In this document: positions 1 through 9,754 of the stretch, piece by piece
How the letters are laid out: each line of letters begins with the position of its first letter
Position numbering within the stretch: position 1 is the stretch's first letter
NCBI RefSeq assembly: GCF_900142965.1
Contig: NZ_FRCQ01000019.1
Location: 62,001 to 126,000 of the forward strand
Direction: 5' to 3'
From: Rhizobacter sp. OV335
Lineage (GTDB): Bacteria; Pseudomonadota; Gammaproteobacteria; Burkholderiales; Burkholderiaceae_C
Length of the DNA stretch: 64,000 bases
Translations under genes and position numbers: made by a program
Notes under the pieces: generated by a model
Told to the model about the DNA's origin: nothing
The model's input: only the letters and a program-made list of their open reading frames with translations
The model's database searches: none

Positions 1-7
1 GTGCTGC

Positions 8-1375
8 ATGTCGAGTGGCGCTGACCTGCGGCTGCTGCGTGTCGAGCTGAACGCCCGGGTGGTCGGGCGTGAACTCGCGTGGCTGGAGCGCGTGCTGCAG
101 GCACGCATCAGCCTGCACTTCGGCCAGGGCGAGGCCCCGTCGGCACCGGCGATGGCCGCGCCGGCGTTGGGGCGTGACGACGGCGACTACGCGGAACTGG
201 TGCACGCGGCCGGGCTCGAAGCCGACGAGCGGCTGGTGCTCGCACTGGCGGTGGCGCCGCATTTGAAGCCGCAGCTGCTCGACATGCTGTTCGTGCGCAA
301 CCGCAACCTCGACCGCGGCTTCAGCGAGTTCGGCGGGTGGAAGGGGCGCTCGCACGGCGGCTTCCTGCCGACCTGCGAGACGGCGGCCTTCCTGGTCGCC
401 GGCGAAGACATGGCGCACCGCTTCGCATTGCAGCGCCTGCTCGACGAAGACCGTCCGCTGCGTCGCCACGGCCTGCTGCGCCTGCAACACGACGGCCCCG
501 GCGAGCCGTGGCTGAGCGCGGCCCTGCACGTCAGCGGCGACACGCTGGAGCGGCTGGCCACCGGCGAGTCGCGCAAGCCCGATTACGGCATCGGCTTCCC
601 GGCGCGGCTCATCACGACGCGGCTCGGCTGGAGCGACCTGGTGCTCGACGGCGAGGTGATGGACGAGGTGCAGGCCATCGTCACCTGGTACCGGCACGGC
701 CAGCGGCTGCTGCGCGACTGGCGGCTCGACAAGGCGCTGAAGCCCGGCTACCGCAGCCTGTTCTACGGCCCGCCCGGCACCGGCAAGACGCTGACCGCGA
801 CGCTGATCGGGCAGGAGGTCGGCAGCGACGTCTACCGCATCGACCTGTCGATGGTGGTCTCGAAGTTCATCGGCGAGACCGAGAAGAACCTGGCGCAGGT
901 GTTCGACCAGGCGCAGAGCCGGCAGTGGATCCTGTTCTTCGACGAGGCCGACGCGCTGTTCGGCAAGCGGACCGCCACCTCCAGCTCGAACGACCGCTAT
1001 GCCAACCAGGAGGTTTCGTACCTGCTGCAGCGGGTCGAGGACTTCCCGGGCACGGTGATCCTCGCGACCAACCTGAAGGCCAACATCGACGATGCGTTCG
1101 CGCGGCGCTTCCAGTCGCTGGTGCACTTTCCGATGCCGGACGCCGAGCAGCGGCGCCTGCTGTGGGAGGGCATGGTGCGGCACACCGGGCGGCTCGGCGA
1201 CGACGTCGACCTGCAGGGGCTGGCCGAGCGGCACGAGCTGTCGGGCGGCGCGATCGCGAACGTCGTGCGCTTCGGCGCGCTCGGCGCGCTGCAGGCCGGG
1301 CGCGAGCGCATCGAGATGGCCGACCTGCGGCGCGGCGTCGCGAAAGAACTGCGCAAAGAGGGGCGCACGGCATGA
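8..1375 (+). CDS. AAA+ ATPase of an eCIS-type cluster
   Basis: This 455-residue protein is an AAA+ ATPase. It has a Walker A motif GPPGTGKT at residues 254-261, a Walker B motif ILFFDEAD at 308-315 and a downstream DDAFARRF arginine-finger segment. The N-terminal half is a non-catalytic helical/winged-helix-like region of the kind found in the ATPases of extracellular contractile injection systems (Pvc15-like), which are thought to help assemble or load the particle. Its stop overlaps the start of the next gene by four bases, and the third gene of the run is a DUF4157 eCIS-core protein, which supports the eCIS assignment. The start at base 8 is the first ATG visible; the true start could lie before the window. 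Confidence 0.8.
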   Translation: MSSGADLRLLRVELNARVVGRELAWLERVLQARISLHFGQGEAPSAPAMAAPALGRDDGDYAELVHAAGLEADERLVLALAVAPHLKPQLLDMLFVRNRNLDRGFSEFGGWKGRSHGGFLPTCETAAFLVAGEDMAHRFALQRLLDEDRPLRRHGLLRLQHDGPGEPWLSAALHVSGDTLERLATGESRKPDYGIGFPARLITTRLGWSDLVLDGEVMDEVQAIVTWYRHGQRLLRDWRLDKALKPGYRSLFYGPPGTGKTLTATLIGQEVGSDVYRIDLSMVVSKFIGETEKNLAQVFDQAQSRQWILFFDEADALFGKRTATSSSNDRYANQEVSYLLQRVEDFPGTVILATNLKANIDDAFARRFQSLVHFPMPDAEQRRLLWEGMVRHTGRLGDDVDLQGLAERHELSGGAIANVVRFGALGALQAGRERIEMADLRRGVAKELRKEGRTA

Positions 1376-3824
1376 CGCATCGAGATGCACCTTTCCCGCG
1401 GCCCGCGCCGTGTGCGCGATGCCGGCGGCTGCGCATCGCGCTGGCTGGCGCGGTGCTGGTGATGGTGGCGAGCCTCGGCTTGCGCGCGGCGACGGTGCCA
1501 CAGGCGGCCTCGGCACCGGCTTCGTCGGCAGCGTCCGCACCGGATGTCGCGATGGTCCCGATGGCTGCAGGACCCGCGGCATCATCCGCGTCGGCGGTCG
1601 ACATGCGGCTGGTCTACAAGACCGTCACGCTGCCGTCGGCACGCCGCGGTGCGCCGTACGGCCCGCGCGAGGTCGTCAAGGGCGGCACGCCGCCGTACCG
1701 CTACACGATCGACGGCAAGCTGCCGCCCGGGCTGGTGCTGACCGAAGACGGCCGGCTCGGCGGCCTGCCGGCCGAGAACGGCAGCTTCCGCTTCGTGCTC
1801 GGCGTGCAGGACGCCGAGTCGCCGCCGCGCATTGCGCAGCAGGCCTATGTGCTGAACGTCTACACGCCGTCGATCCGCCCGCCGGCCGGCGCGGCCTCGG
1901 CGGCGTCGGCGCCTGCCGCTCCGCCCGCGCTGACGACGCTGGGTGTGGCCGATGCCGAAGCCACCGCGAACACGCACGTCGGCCTGCCGGCCAGCTACAA
2001 GCTGACGCCGGCCGACCAGGCTACGCTGGCGCCGGAGGCGGCGGCACCTGCGGTGCCGGCACCGGTGTCGACGGCCGCGCCCGAACTCGTGCCGGCAGAC
2101 GGCCTGCCGCTCGCGGCGGTCACCGAGCCGGTGCCGCCGGTCGTGCCCAGCCCGGACCAGCTGGCGGCGGTGCTGCTGCCGTTGACCGATGTGGAGTACC
2201 CGACGCGCGCGCTGTTCGTCAACGCGCTCGAACAGAGCCGCTGCGCGTACTACCGCGTGCACGTGACCGAGATGGCGCTGAAGCAGCAGCTCACCGTCGA
2301 CCCGCAGTGCCCGCCGCCGGCGCAGGCGTCTGCGGCCTCCGCACCTGCTTCACGCAAGCCCGCCGTCACCGCGCCCGGCAGCCTCAGCCTGCGCGAGTTC
2401 TACGACAACCTGCTGCCCGCGCCGCTGCGCGGCGCGATCGTCCGCGCCGCCGAGAAGCGCCACCCGTTCGGCGATGCGAAGCCGCTGCGGCTGAGCGGCG
2501 CCGGCTGCGGCTGCACGCCGCAGCGCACCGACAACGAGGTGATCGGCTTCGTGCCGTACTGGCTGGCCACCGAGGCGCCGCTGGCCGTCGACTTCAGCCT
2601 GTTCACGCGTCTGAGCTACATGGGCGTGGTACTGGCCGACAGCGGCAACTGGGTGCTGCCGCCCGGCTGGGACGGCCAGGCCGGCGGCTTCGCGCGCGAG
2701 ACGCGGCGGCACGGCACGCGCGTCGACCTGGTGCTGTACCGGCGCGACTGGGCCTCGGTGCTCGCCTTGCCCGAAACGCAGCTCGACACCGTCGCCCGCA
2801 ATGCGGCGCGCAACGCGGTGGTGCTGGCCGACACCCGCAACGACGACCTGCAGGCGAACCTCGACGGCCTGCTGCTGCCGCAGTGGCGCGAATCGCCTTA
2901 CGTCTACGACGGCATCACGGTGTTCTTCGAGGATTCGCCCACCGACGGTCTGCAGCAGAAGGCCTTCGCGCGTTTCCTGAAGCTGTTCCTGCAGCGGCTG
3001 GTGGCCGAGATGCAGGCGACCGGCCGCAGCTACCAGGCCAACATCGTGGTGCCCGACAAACTGCTCGGCGACACCGGCGCCTACAACTTCTCGGACCTGA
3101 TGGACGTGCTCGAGACCGCCGAGCCGCGGCGCAGCAGCAAGGGCGTGGAAGAGGGCGCGAAGGTGCGCTACCGCGGCACGACGGACCTGACGATCGACTT
3201 CCTGGTGCTGCTGAGCGAGCCGACCGGCGCGAGCACGATGACGCTGCGCGCGCGCATCGACGCGACGCCCAACCTGAGCGGACACCGCCGCATCGCCTTC
3301 CTGGAGAGCGTGGTGCCGATCGAGTTCCACCAGCGCGGCGAGAAGCCGGCCGCGCTGCCGCCGCAGGAGCGCGACCAGCTCGACCGCGACCTGGCCTACA
3401 TCAAGTGGACCTATGGCGGCATCGGATTGTGGCCGCTGCCGACGCCGGGCATCGGCAGCGGCGAGACGGTGCATGCGCTGCTGACGCACAACTACGCGGT
3501 GCCGCGCGGCGCGCTGGCCGGGCTGTGCGAGTTCGCGTGCCCGAACCGGCTGCCGCTGCGGCTGCTGTTCGAGGCGCTGCTGCTGGCCGAAGGCATCGGC
3601 ATCGCGCTGTATACGTGGAACTGCCGCGTGCGCCGCATCGGTCGGCGCTACCTGCTGATGCTGTGGGCCGGCGCGCTCGCGACGCTCGCGCTGGCCTTCG
3701 TCGTGTTCAGCTGCGACCCCGCGCTGCTGCATTGGCGCGAGCAGAATTACCTGCTGTACGGACTGATCCTGCTGCTGTTCGCGGCAGGCGTTTATGTGAC
3801 GTTCAAGCCGAGAGTGGAGGCCCC

Positions 3825-3828
<4 letters not shown>
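1372..3828 (+). CDS. Membrane protein with Ig-like and GH18-like domains
   Basis: The 818-residue protein starts at an ATG overlapping the previous stop. A basic N-terminus and hydrophobic segment (about residues 22-40) act as signal or anchor. A putative Ig-like fold (GTPPYRYTIDGKLPPGL) follows, then Ala/Pro-rich linkers. A region from about residue 385 resembles glycoside hydrolase family 18, beginning VIGFVPYW. In the family the active strand reads DGxDxDxE; here residues 513-520 read DGITVFFE, so the terminal Glu is kept but both inner Asp are lost. Two or three hydrophobic helices end the protein. It could act on, or merely bind, a glycan at the cell envelope. Translational coupling to the ATPase and DUF4157 genes ties it to the eCIS operon. 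The catalytic assignment is uncertain. Confidence 0.65.
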
Positions 3829-4379
<551 letters not shown>

Positions 4380-4545
4380 CGCACCGCACCGCGTGCGCAT
4401 TCGGTCACGCGAAGGGGGCTCGATTCATCTCCAGTTCCGATAGGTCCTGCCGAAAGTCTGGGGGAGTGGACCAGGACAGGCCCAGCATTGCTGCGGCCTG
4501 CCGGGATCCACGTCGTTGCCTCCCTTCACTTCGCTCCTGCACACC

Positions 4546-5340
4546 ATGACCACGACCCGCTCCCTCGTCGCCGGCTTTGCCGCGCTCGTCGCCCTCGTTC
4601 CCGTCGCCCACGCCCAATCGAACCCCGAGAAGATCACGCTGTGCCATTCGCACGAAGAGGCCTATCCGTGGCTGATCAACGGCAAGCCCGGCTACAGCGC
4701 GCTGATGATGCAATCGATCGAGAAGCAGCTCGGCGTCGCGATCAAGCTCGCGCCGATGCCGTGGAAGCAGTGCATGGCCGAGGTCAAGAGCGGCACGATG
4801 GACGGCGCGATCAACGCCAGCTTCGCCGCTGACCGCGCCGAGTTCGCGGTGTACCCGGTCAAGCTCGACGGCGAGGCCGATGCCACCAAGCGCATGTACC
4901 GCGCCACCTACGCGCTGTACCGCATCAAGGGTTCGGCCGCCGGCTGGGACGGCCAGAAGCTGAACGGCGTGGACGGCACCATCGGTGCGCCGACCGGCTA
5001 CTCGGTCATCGCCCAGCTGACCAAGATGGGCGCCAAGGTCGATGACAGCGCCAACGCCACCACCGAGATCCTGAAGCGCCTGGCCGCCGGCCGCTACCAG
5101 CTGGTCGCGCTGCAGACCACCGAAGCCGACGACACGCTGCAGGCCGAGGCCGACCTGCGCGCCAAGGTCGAGCGCATCAACCCGCCGCTGGCCGAGAAGC
5201 CGTACTTCACGATCTTCTCGAAGGTGTTCTACGCGAAGCACGGCCCGACCGCCAAGGAACTGTGGAAGCTCGAAGGCAAGACGCGCGACTCCGCCGAGTT
5301 CAAGGGCCAGGTCGCCCACCTCGTGAAGTCGGTCGACTGA
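4546..5340 (+). CDS. Periplasmic solute-binding protein, family 3
   Basis: The 264-residue product begins with a clear signal peptide (MTTTRSLVAGFAALVALVPV, cleavage after AHA) and continues as a type 3 extracellular binding protein of the amino-acid-binding class. Visible features are YPWLINGKPGYSALMM near the start, the MPWKQCMAEVKSGTMDGAI segment, and TIGAPTGYSVIAQL in the second lobe. No permease or ATPase genes accompany it, and a chemoreceptor gene starts 15 bases downstream, so it may present a ligand to that receptor rather than feed an ABC transporter. A more upstream ATG at 4516 exists, but starting at 4546 gives a canonical leader. The ligand is unknown. Confidence 0.8.
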   Translation: MTTTRSLVAGFAALVALVPVAHAQSNPEKITLCHSHEEAYPWLINGKPGYSALMMQSIEKQLGVAIKLAPMPWKQCMAEVKSGTMDGAINASFAADRAEFAVYPVKLDGEADATKRMYRATYALYRIKGSAAGWDGQKLNGVDGTIGAPTGYSVIAQLTKMGAKVDDSANATTEILKRLAAGRYQLVALQTTEADDTLQAEADLRAKVERINPPLAEKPYFTIFSKVFYAKHGPTAKELWKLEGKTRDSAEFKGQVAHLVKSVD

Positions 5341-5355
5341 TCCCCGGAGGCCGCC

Positions 5356-6900
5356 GTGAAAGTCAAGAGCACCATCTGGCTGCTGCCGGTGTTGTCGGCC
5401 CTCGTGTTCGCGCTCGGGGTGTCGGTCGTCTTCACGTTCTCGTCCCGCACCTCGCGGGCGCTGGACGCGGTCGGCAGCACGCACTATCCGTACCTCAGCG
5501 CGAGCCAGCAACTCGGCGGGCGCTTCGATGCGCTGGTCGTCAGTCTGCAGAGCGCGGCCTCCGACGGCGACAAGAAGCGCCTCGAGGAGACCGGCCACCA
5601 GGCCGAGCAGATCCGCGAGCTGCTGAAAAGCACGCAGGCGATCCCCGCGCGCGCCGCCGCGGCGCAGCGGCTGCAGGGCGAGTTCGATGCCTGGTATGCC
5701 TCGGCGATGCAGGCCATCGGCATCGTGATCGGCAGCCAGCAGGGCGATGAAGCGGCGGCGCTGTCGAAGATGCAAGGCGCGCAGAAGCTGTTCGGCGCCT
5801 CGGTGAAGCAGGCGCAGGTCGAGGCGCAGGAGAGCTTCGACACCGCGCTCGCCGGCGCCAAGCAGAGCACGGCGTCGACGCTGGTGGCCATTCTCGCGAG
5901 CGCGGGACTGGTGCTGGTGGGGCTCGGCTTCGGCTCGCGCTGGGTGGTCCGCCAGGTGTGGCGCCAGCTCGGCGGCGAGCCCGAGTACGCCCGCGATGCG
6001 GTGCTGCGCGTGGCGCAGGGCGACCTGTCGCACGACATCGCGGTGCAGCCGGGGGCCGACGGCAGCCTGCTGCATGCGGTGCGCGACATGGTGCAGCAAC
6101 TGCGCAGCCTGGTCGGTGACGTGCAGAACGGCGCGCAGTCGATCAGCCATGCCACCACCGAGATCGCCAGCGGCAATGCCGACCTGTCGAACCGCACCGA
6201 GCAGCAGGCGAGCGCGCTGCAGCAGACGGCGGCATCGATGCAGCAGATGACCGATTCGGTGCAGCTGAATGCGGGCAATGCCCAGCAGGCCAACCAGTTC
6301 GCGGTCTCCGCGGCGCAGGTGGCCGATCGCGGCGGCGTGGTGGTGACGCAAGTCGTCACGACGATGACCGAGATCAGCGACAGCAGCCGCCGCATCGCCG
6401 ACATCATCGGCGTGATCGACGGCATCGCGTTCCAGACCAACATCCTCGCGCTGAACGCAGCCGTCGAAGCGGCGCGTGCCGGCGAGCAGGGCCGCGGCTT
6501 CGCGGTGGTGGCGAGCGAGGTGCGTTCGCTGGCGCAGCGCAGCGCGCAGGCGGCACGCGAGATCAAGGTGCTGATCAATGCGTCGGTCGAGAAGGTGGAC
6601 AGCGGCACGCGGCTGGTCGGCGAGGCCGGCAAGACCATGACCGAGATCGTGCAGCAGGTGCGCCGCGTGACCGACCTGATCGCCGAGATCAATGCGTCGA
6701 CCACCGAGCAGACCGGCGGCATCGCGCAGGTCAACCAGGCGGTGACCTCGCTCGACCAGGGCACGCAGCAGAACGCCGCGCTGGTGGAGCAGAGTGCGGC
6801 GGCCGCCGAGAGCCTGGAGCAGCAGGCGGGTGACCTGATGCGGCTGGTGTCGGTGTTCAAGGTGTCGGCCCAGGGCTCGGCGTTGGCGGCGGCGCACTGA
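5356..6900 (+). CDS. Methyl-accepting chemotaxis protein
   Basis: This is a 514-residue chemoreceptor. An N-terminal transmembrane helix (about residues 5-27) is followed by a helical periplasmic sensing region, a second helix near 175-197, a HAMP-like linker and a long cytoplasmic coiled coil. The signalling tip contains [20 protein letters not shown] near residue 355, diagnostic of receptors that contact CheA/CheW. The GTG start at 5356 is preceded by CCGGAGG. It directly follows the binding-protein gene, which suggests the two work as a sensing pair. No CheR/CheB pentapeptide is seen at the C-terminus. A strong hairpin lies just downstream. Confidence 0.93.
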   Translation: MKVKSTIWLLPVLSALVFALGVSVVFTFSSRTSRALDAVGSTHYPYLSASQQLGGRFDALVVSLQSAASDGDKKRLEETGHQAEQIRELLKSTQAIPARAAAAQRLQGEFDAWYASAMQAIGIVIGSQQGDEAAALSKMQGAQKLFGASVKQAQVEAQESFDTALAGAKQSTASTLVAILASAGLVLVGLGFGSRWVVRQVWRQLGGEPEYARDAVLRVAQGDLSHDIAVQPGADGSLLHAVRDMVQQLRSLVGDVQNGAQSISHATTEIASGNADLSNRTEQQASALQQTAASMQQMTDSVQLNAGNAQQANQFAVSAAQVADRGGVVVTQVVTTMTEISDSSRRIADIIGVIDGIAFQTNILALNAAVEAARAGEQGRGFAVVASEVRSLAQRSAQAAREIKVLINASVEKVDSGTRLVGEAGKTMTEIVQQVRRVTDLIAEINASTTEQTGGIAQVNQAVTSLDQGTQQNAALVEQSAAAAESLEQQAGDLMRLVSVFKVSAQGSALAAAH

Positions 6901-7233
6901 GTGCATCGCTGACCGCATCACGGGGCGCCGCAACGGCGCCCCGATCAACCCGCCGCGGCTGAGTGGCTCGCGGTGAGGTTGACGTGGCCCTCCAATGGGC
7001 GAGACGGCATCCCTATTCGCTTCATTCATGTTGAGGATGAAGCGTCGTCGATCCGTTCAGTCACACCCTGCGGCAACGGTGTTGTTGAAACGTCAAACTT
7101 TGTCATCTCCTCCGCAGAGGCTCTTGCGGCGGTGATCTTGTTCACGTGTAATCCGCCGGGCCGCGCTGAAGCAGTAACGATGCGCAGAGGACCCGTGTGC
7201 CGCACGGGTGCATTGGGACTGAGGGAGAGTGCG
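6901..7233. other. Intergenic leader region before the RHS genes
   Basis: This 333-base gap holds the hairpin at 6921-6943 and a second inverted repeat in the untranslated leader of the next gene (ACCCGTG at 7191-7197, CACGGGT at 7203-7209). The stretch 7000-7200 is somewhat AT-richer than its surroundings, as expected for a promoter zone, but no convincing -35/-10 pair could be fixed. An open frame runs through from 6973, yet it has no ribosome binding site and no protein-like composition before 7234. Confidence 0.5.
6921..6943 (+). terminator. Candidate terminator hairpin after the chemoreceptor gene
   Basis: A perfect 10-base inverted repeat with a 3-base CAA loop (CGGGGCGCCG / CGGCGCCCCG) lies 20 bases after the stop codon at 6900. 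There is no T-run behind it, so it may be a weak intrinsic terminator or an mRNA 3'-end stabiliser. Confidence 0.5.
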
Positions 7234-9747
7234 TTGATCGCATCGTTGAATCTGCTGCGCCGGTATGGCGCATGCTGTGCCGTGCTGTGTCCGTTGCTGG
7301 TGGCACCCGGCGCCTGGGCCGAACCGTGGTTCTTCAACTACTCGGGTGGTGGCGTCAAGTTCAATTCATCCGCCGAGGTCTGCGAGGACTACCGCAAGAC
7401 CATCCAGAAAAGTAACGATGAGGTAGCCCCAGGCGGCATCACGACAATCGTCGTGTACCCCGATGTCGATATCGCGCCGACCGAGCGGGTGAGCGGCAGC
7501 TGCGTCGTGAACTGGCGACGCGGGGACAGCAGCTTCAACTACCAGAGCCCTGTCTACGCAGGCGGTTGCTGGCCCGGGCGCGCCCCCAAGCCCGGCGTGG
7601 ACCTGAACAGCTTCTTCGCCGAGTCGGGGGACTGCGCCGATACCCTCACCCCGCCCGTGCCACCGGCACCACCGTGCGATTGCCCGCTGCTGCCGGGCGT
7701 GGAGCCGGCAGGCCCAGGCGTCGGCAACCCGATCTTCGTGCTGCGTGGCATCAAGCGCGAGTCGGTCGACACCGGACTGCGCCTGGCGGGCCTCGGCTTG
7801 CGCTTCACCTACGACAGCGGGCAGCGGGCACCGCAGACCGGCGCGACGACGCTGCAGCCGGTGCCGATGTCCGCCCGGTGGAGCAGCGGCGACGTGCTGG
7901 GCAGCGTGCTGTGGTCAAGCAGTCTGCACCGCCGCGCGGTGATCGGCAGCATGGTGCCCGGCAGTGCCTTCGCCGTGCGACTGGAGCGCGGCGATGGCGT
8001 CGTCAAGGTGATCGGCGCGGACAGCAGCGGCAACTTCAGCTTCGACCCCGCCGATCGCGGGCGGCTGGTCAGGCTCGCCAGCGGCGAGCTGCGCTACGAC
8101 GATGCGCAGGAGGGCGTGACGGAGGTCTACACGGCCAGCGGCCAGCTCACCACGATGGCTTGGCCGGAAGGGCGACGCCTGGACTTCACGTACAGCGATG
8201 CAAATACGCCTACAGCCATCGCGTCGGCGGGCGGGCTGTTGCTGCAGGTCACCGACACGAACGGGCGCAGCCTGAGTTTCGCGTACGGCGCGCCTGCCGG
8301 CTTCGGCATCCGGCTTGCCAGCGTGACCGATGCGGCCGGGCAGACGGTGACGCTGGCCTACGACAGCCGCAACAACCTGAACAGCCTGCAGTGGCCCGAC
8401 GGCACGACGCGCAGCTTCCACTACGAGAGCAGCGACCTGCCGTGGGCGCTGACCGGTGTGAGCGACGAGAAGGTGCGGCGCCACGCCACGTTCGGCTACG
8501 ACGCCGAGGGCCGCGCGGTCAGCTCCGAGCATGCGGGCGGGGTGTCCCGATACAGCGTGAGCTACGCGACGCCACCGAGCCTGGCAGTGAACGAGCAGTT
8601 CGACGGCAGCACGCTGCGCCGGCAGGTCGGCTGGACGTTGCCGCAGGGGACCGTGGTCACCGGGCCGACCGGCACGGCAAGCCAATGGCAAGCCACCAGC
8701 CTGAACGGCCGGAATTTCCTGATCGCGCGCAGTCAAGCTGCCGGTGCGGGCAGCGCGAACGGGATGCGTGCACAAGGCTATGACGCGCATGGCTACGTGG
8801 CGAGCCAGGATGATTTCAACGGCACGCGGATGTGCTTCTCGAACGACCCCGAGCGCAATATGCAGCTTGCGCGGGTGGAGGGGCTGGCAGCAGGAGCGGA
8901 TTGCGCGGTCTTGACCGCAGCGAGCCTGCCGGCGAAGGCGCGCAAGACGAGCACGCAGTGGCATCCGGACTGGCGACGGCCCATCAAGGTGGCCGAACCA
9001 GGGCAGATCACGACGAGCGTCTACAACGGGCAGCCGGATCCATTGAACGGCAACGCCATCGCGAGCTGCGAGCCGGGGACAGCGCCGCTGCTGGACGGCA
9101 AGCCGATCGCGGTGCTGTGCAAGCAGGCGGTGCAGGCGACGACGGATGCGGATGGGCACCTCGGGTTCAGTGCGACGCTGCAAGCCGGTGCTGCGATCCG
9201 CGTCTCCACCTGGACGTACAACGAGTCCGGTCAGGCGCTGACTGCCAGGACCACGCGCGGCGGCGTCACCGTGACGACGAGTTCCACCTACTTCGCCCAC
9301 ACGGACGCCAATCACACGAAGGGCGATCTGGCCACGGCGACCGATGCCGCGGGTAAGGTGACCACGTATGACAAGTACACCAAGGCTGGGCAAGTGCTGC
9401 AGAGCACCGACTCCGATGGCGTGGTCACCGTGAACACCTACGACCTGCGCCAGCGCCTGCTGACCACGACGGTGGGCGGCGAGACGACCACGTATGCCTA
9501 TGACCCGGTCGGCCAGCTGATCCTGGTGACGCAGCACGACGGCAGCTGGACCGCCTACGAGTACGACGACGCGCACCGGCAGAAGGCGGTGTCGGACGAC
9601 AGCGGCAACCGCATCGAGTACGCGCTCGACAACGCCGGCAACTCGACCGGCCAGACGGTCAAGGACCCGACCGGCAGCCTGAAACGGAACATGGCGCGCG
9701 TGATGGACGCGTTGGGCCGTGCGCAAGAGAACAGCGGCAGGGAGTGA
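7234..9747 (+). CDS. Secreted RHS/YD-repeat protein, first half
   Basis: This 837-residue protein opens with a signal peptide (LNLLRRYGACCAVLCPLLVA, cleavage near AWA). A short unique region and a Pro/Cys-rich segment precede an RHS N-terminal domain (NPIFVLRGIKRESVDTGLRL, DUF6531-like). From about residue 250 it is built of YD repeats such as LDFTYSDANTPTAIASAGG and TYAYDPVGQLILVTQHDGSW. It ends abruptly at GRE within the repeat region and has no RHS core or toxin tip. The TTG at 7234 is preferred because GGAG lies six bases upstream; an ATG at 7180 is the alternative. The partner gene begins 7 bases later, so the two probably form one split RHS shell. Confidence 0.8.
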   Translation: MIASLNLLRRYGACCAVLCPLLVAPGAWAEPWFFNYSGGGVKFNSSAEVCEDYRKTIQKSNDEVAPGGITTIVVYPDVDIAPTERVSGSCVVNWRRGDSSFNYQSPVYAGGCWPGRAPKPGVDLNSFFAESGDCADTLTPPVPPAPPCDCPLLPGVEPAGPGVGNPIFVLRGIKRESVDTGLRLAGLGLRFTYDSGQRAPQTGATTLQPVPMSARWSSGDVLGSVLWSSSLHRRAVIGSMVPGSAFAVRLERGDGVVKVIGADSSGNFSFDPADRGRLVRLASGELRYDDAQEGVTEVYTASGQLTTMAWPEGRRLDFTYSDANTPTAIASAGGLLLQVTDTNGRSLSFAYGAPAGFGIRLASVTDAAGQTVTLAYDSRNNLNSLQWPDGTTRSFHYESSDLPWALTGVSDEKVRRHATFGYDAEGRAVSSEHAGGVSRYSVSYATPPSLAVNEQFDGSTLRRQVGWTLPQGTVVTGPTGTASQWQATSLNGRNFLIARSQAAGAGSANGMRAQGYDAHGYVASQDDFNGTRMCFSNDPERNMQLARVEGLAAGADCAVLTAASLPAKARKTSTQWHPDWRRPIKVAEPGQITTSVYNGQPDPLNGNAIASCEPGTAPLLDGKPIAVLCKQAVQATTDADGHLGFSATLQAGAAIRVSTWTYNESGQALTARTTRGGVTVTTSSTYFAHTDANHTKGDLATATDAAGKVTTYDKYTKAGQVLQSTDSDGVVTVNTYDLRQRLLTTTVGGETTTYAYDPVGQLILVTQHDGSWTAYEYDDAHRQKAVSDDSGNRIEYALDNAGNSTGQTVKDPTGSLKRNMARVMDALGRAQENSGRE

Positions 9748-9754
9748 GGGGAAC

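Noticed and set aside
4405..7029. An 874-codon open frame on the minus strand opposite the binding-protein and chemoreceptor genes
   Set aside because: It is rich in Arg, His and Leu with no domain, start signal or conserved motif. Long antisense frames are a by-product of high-GC codon use.
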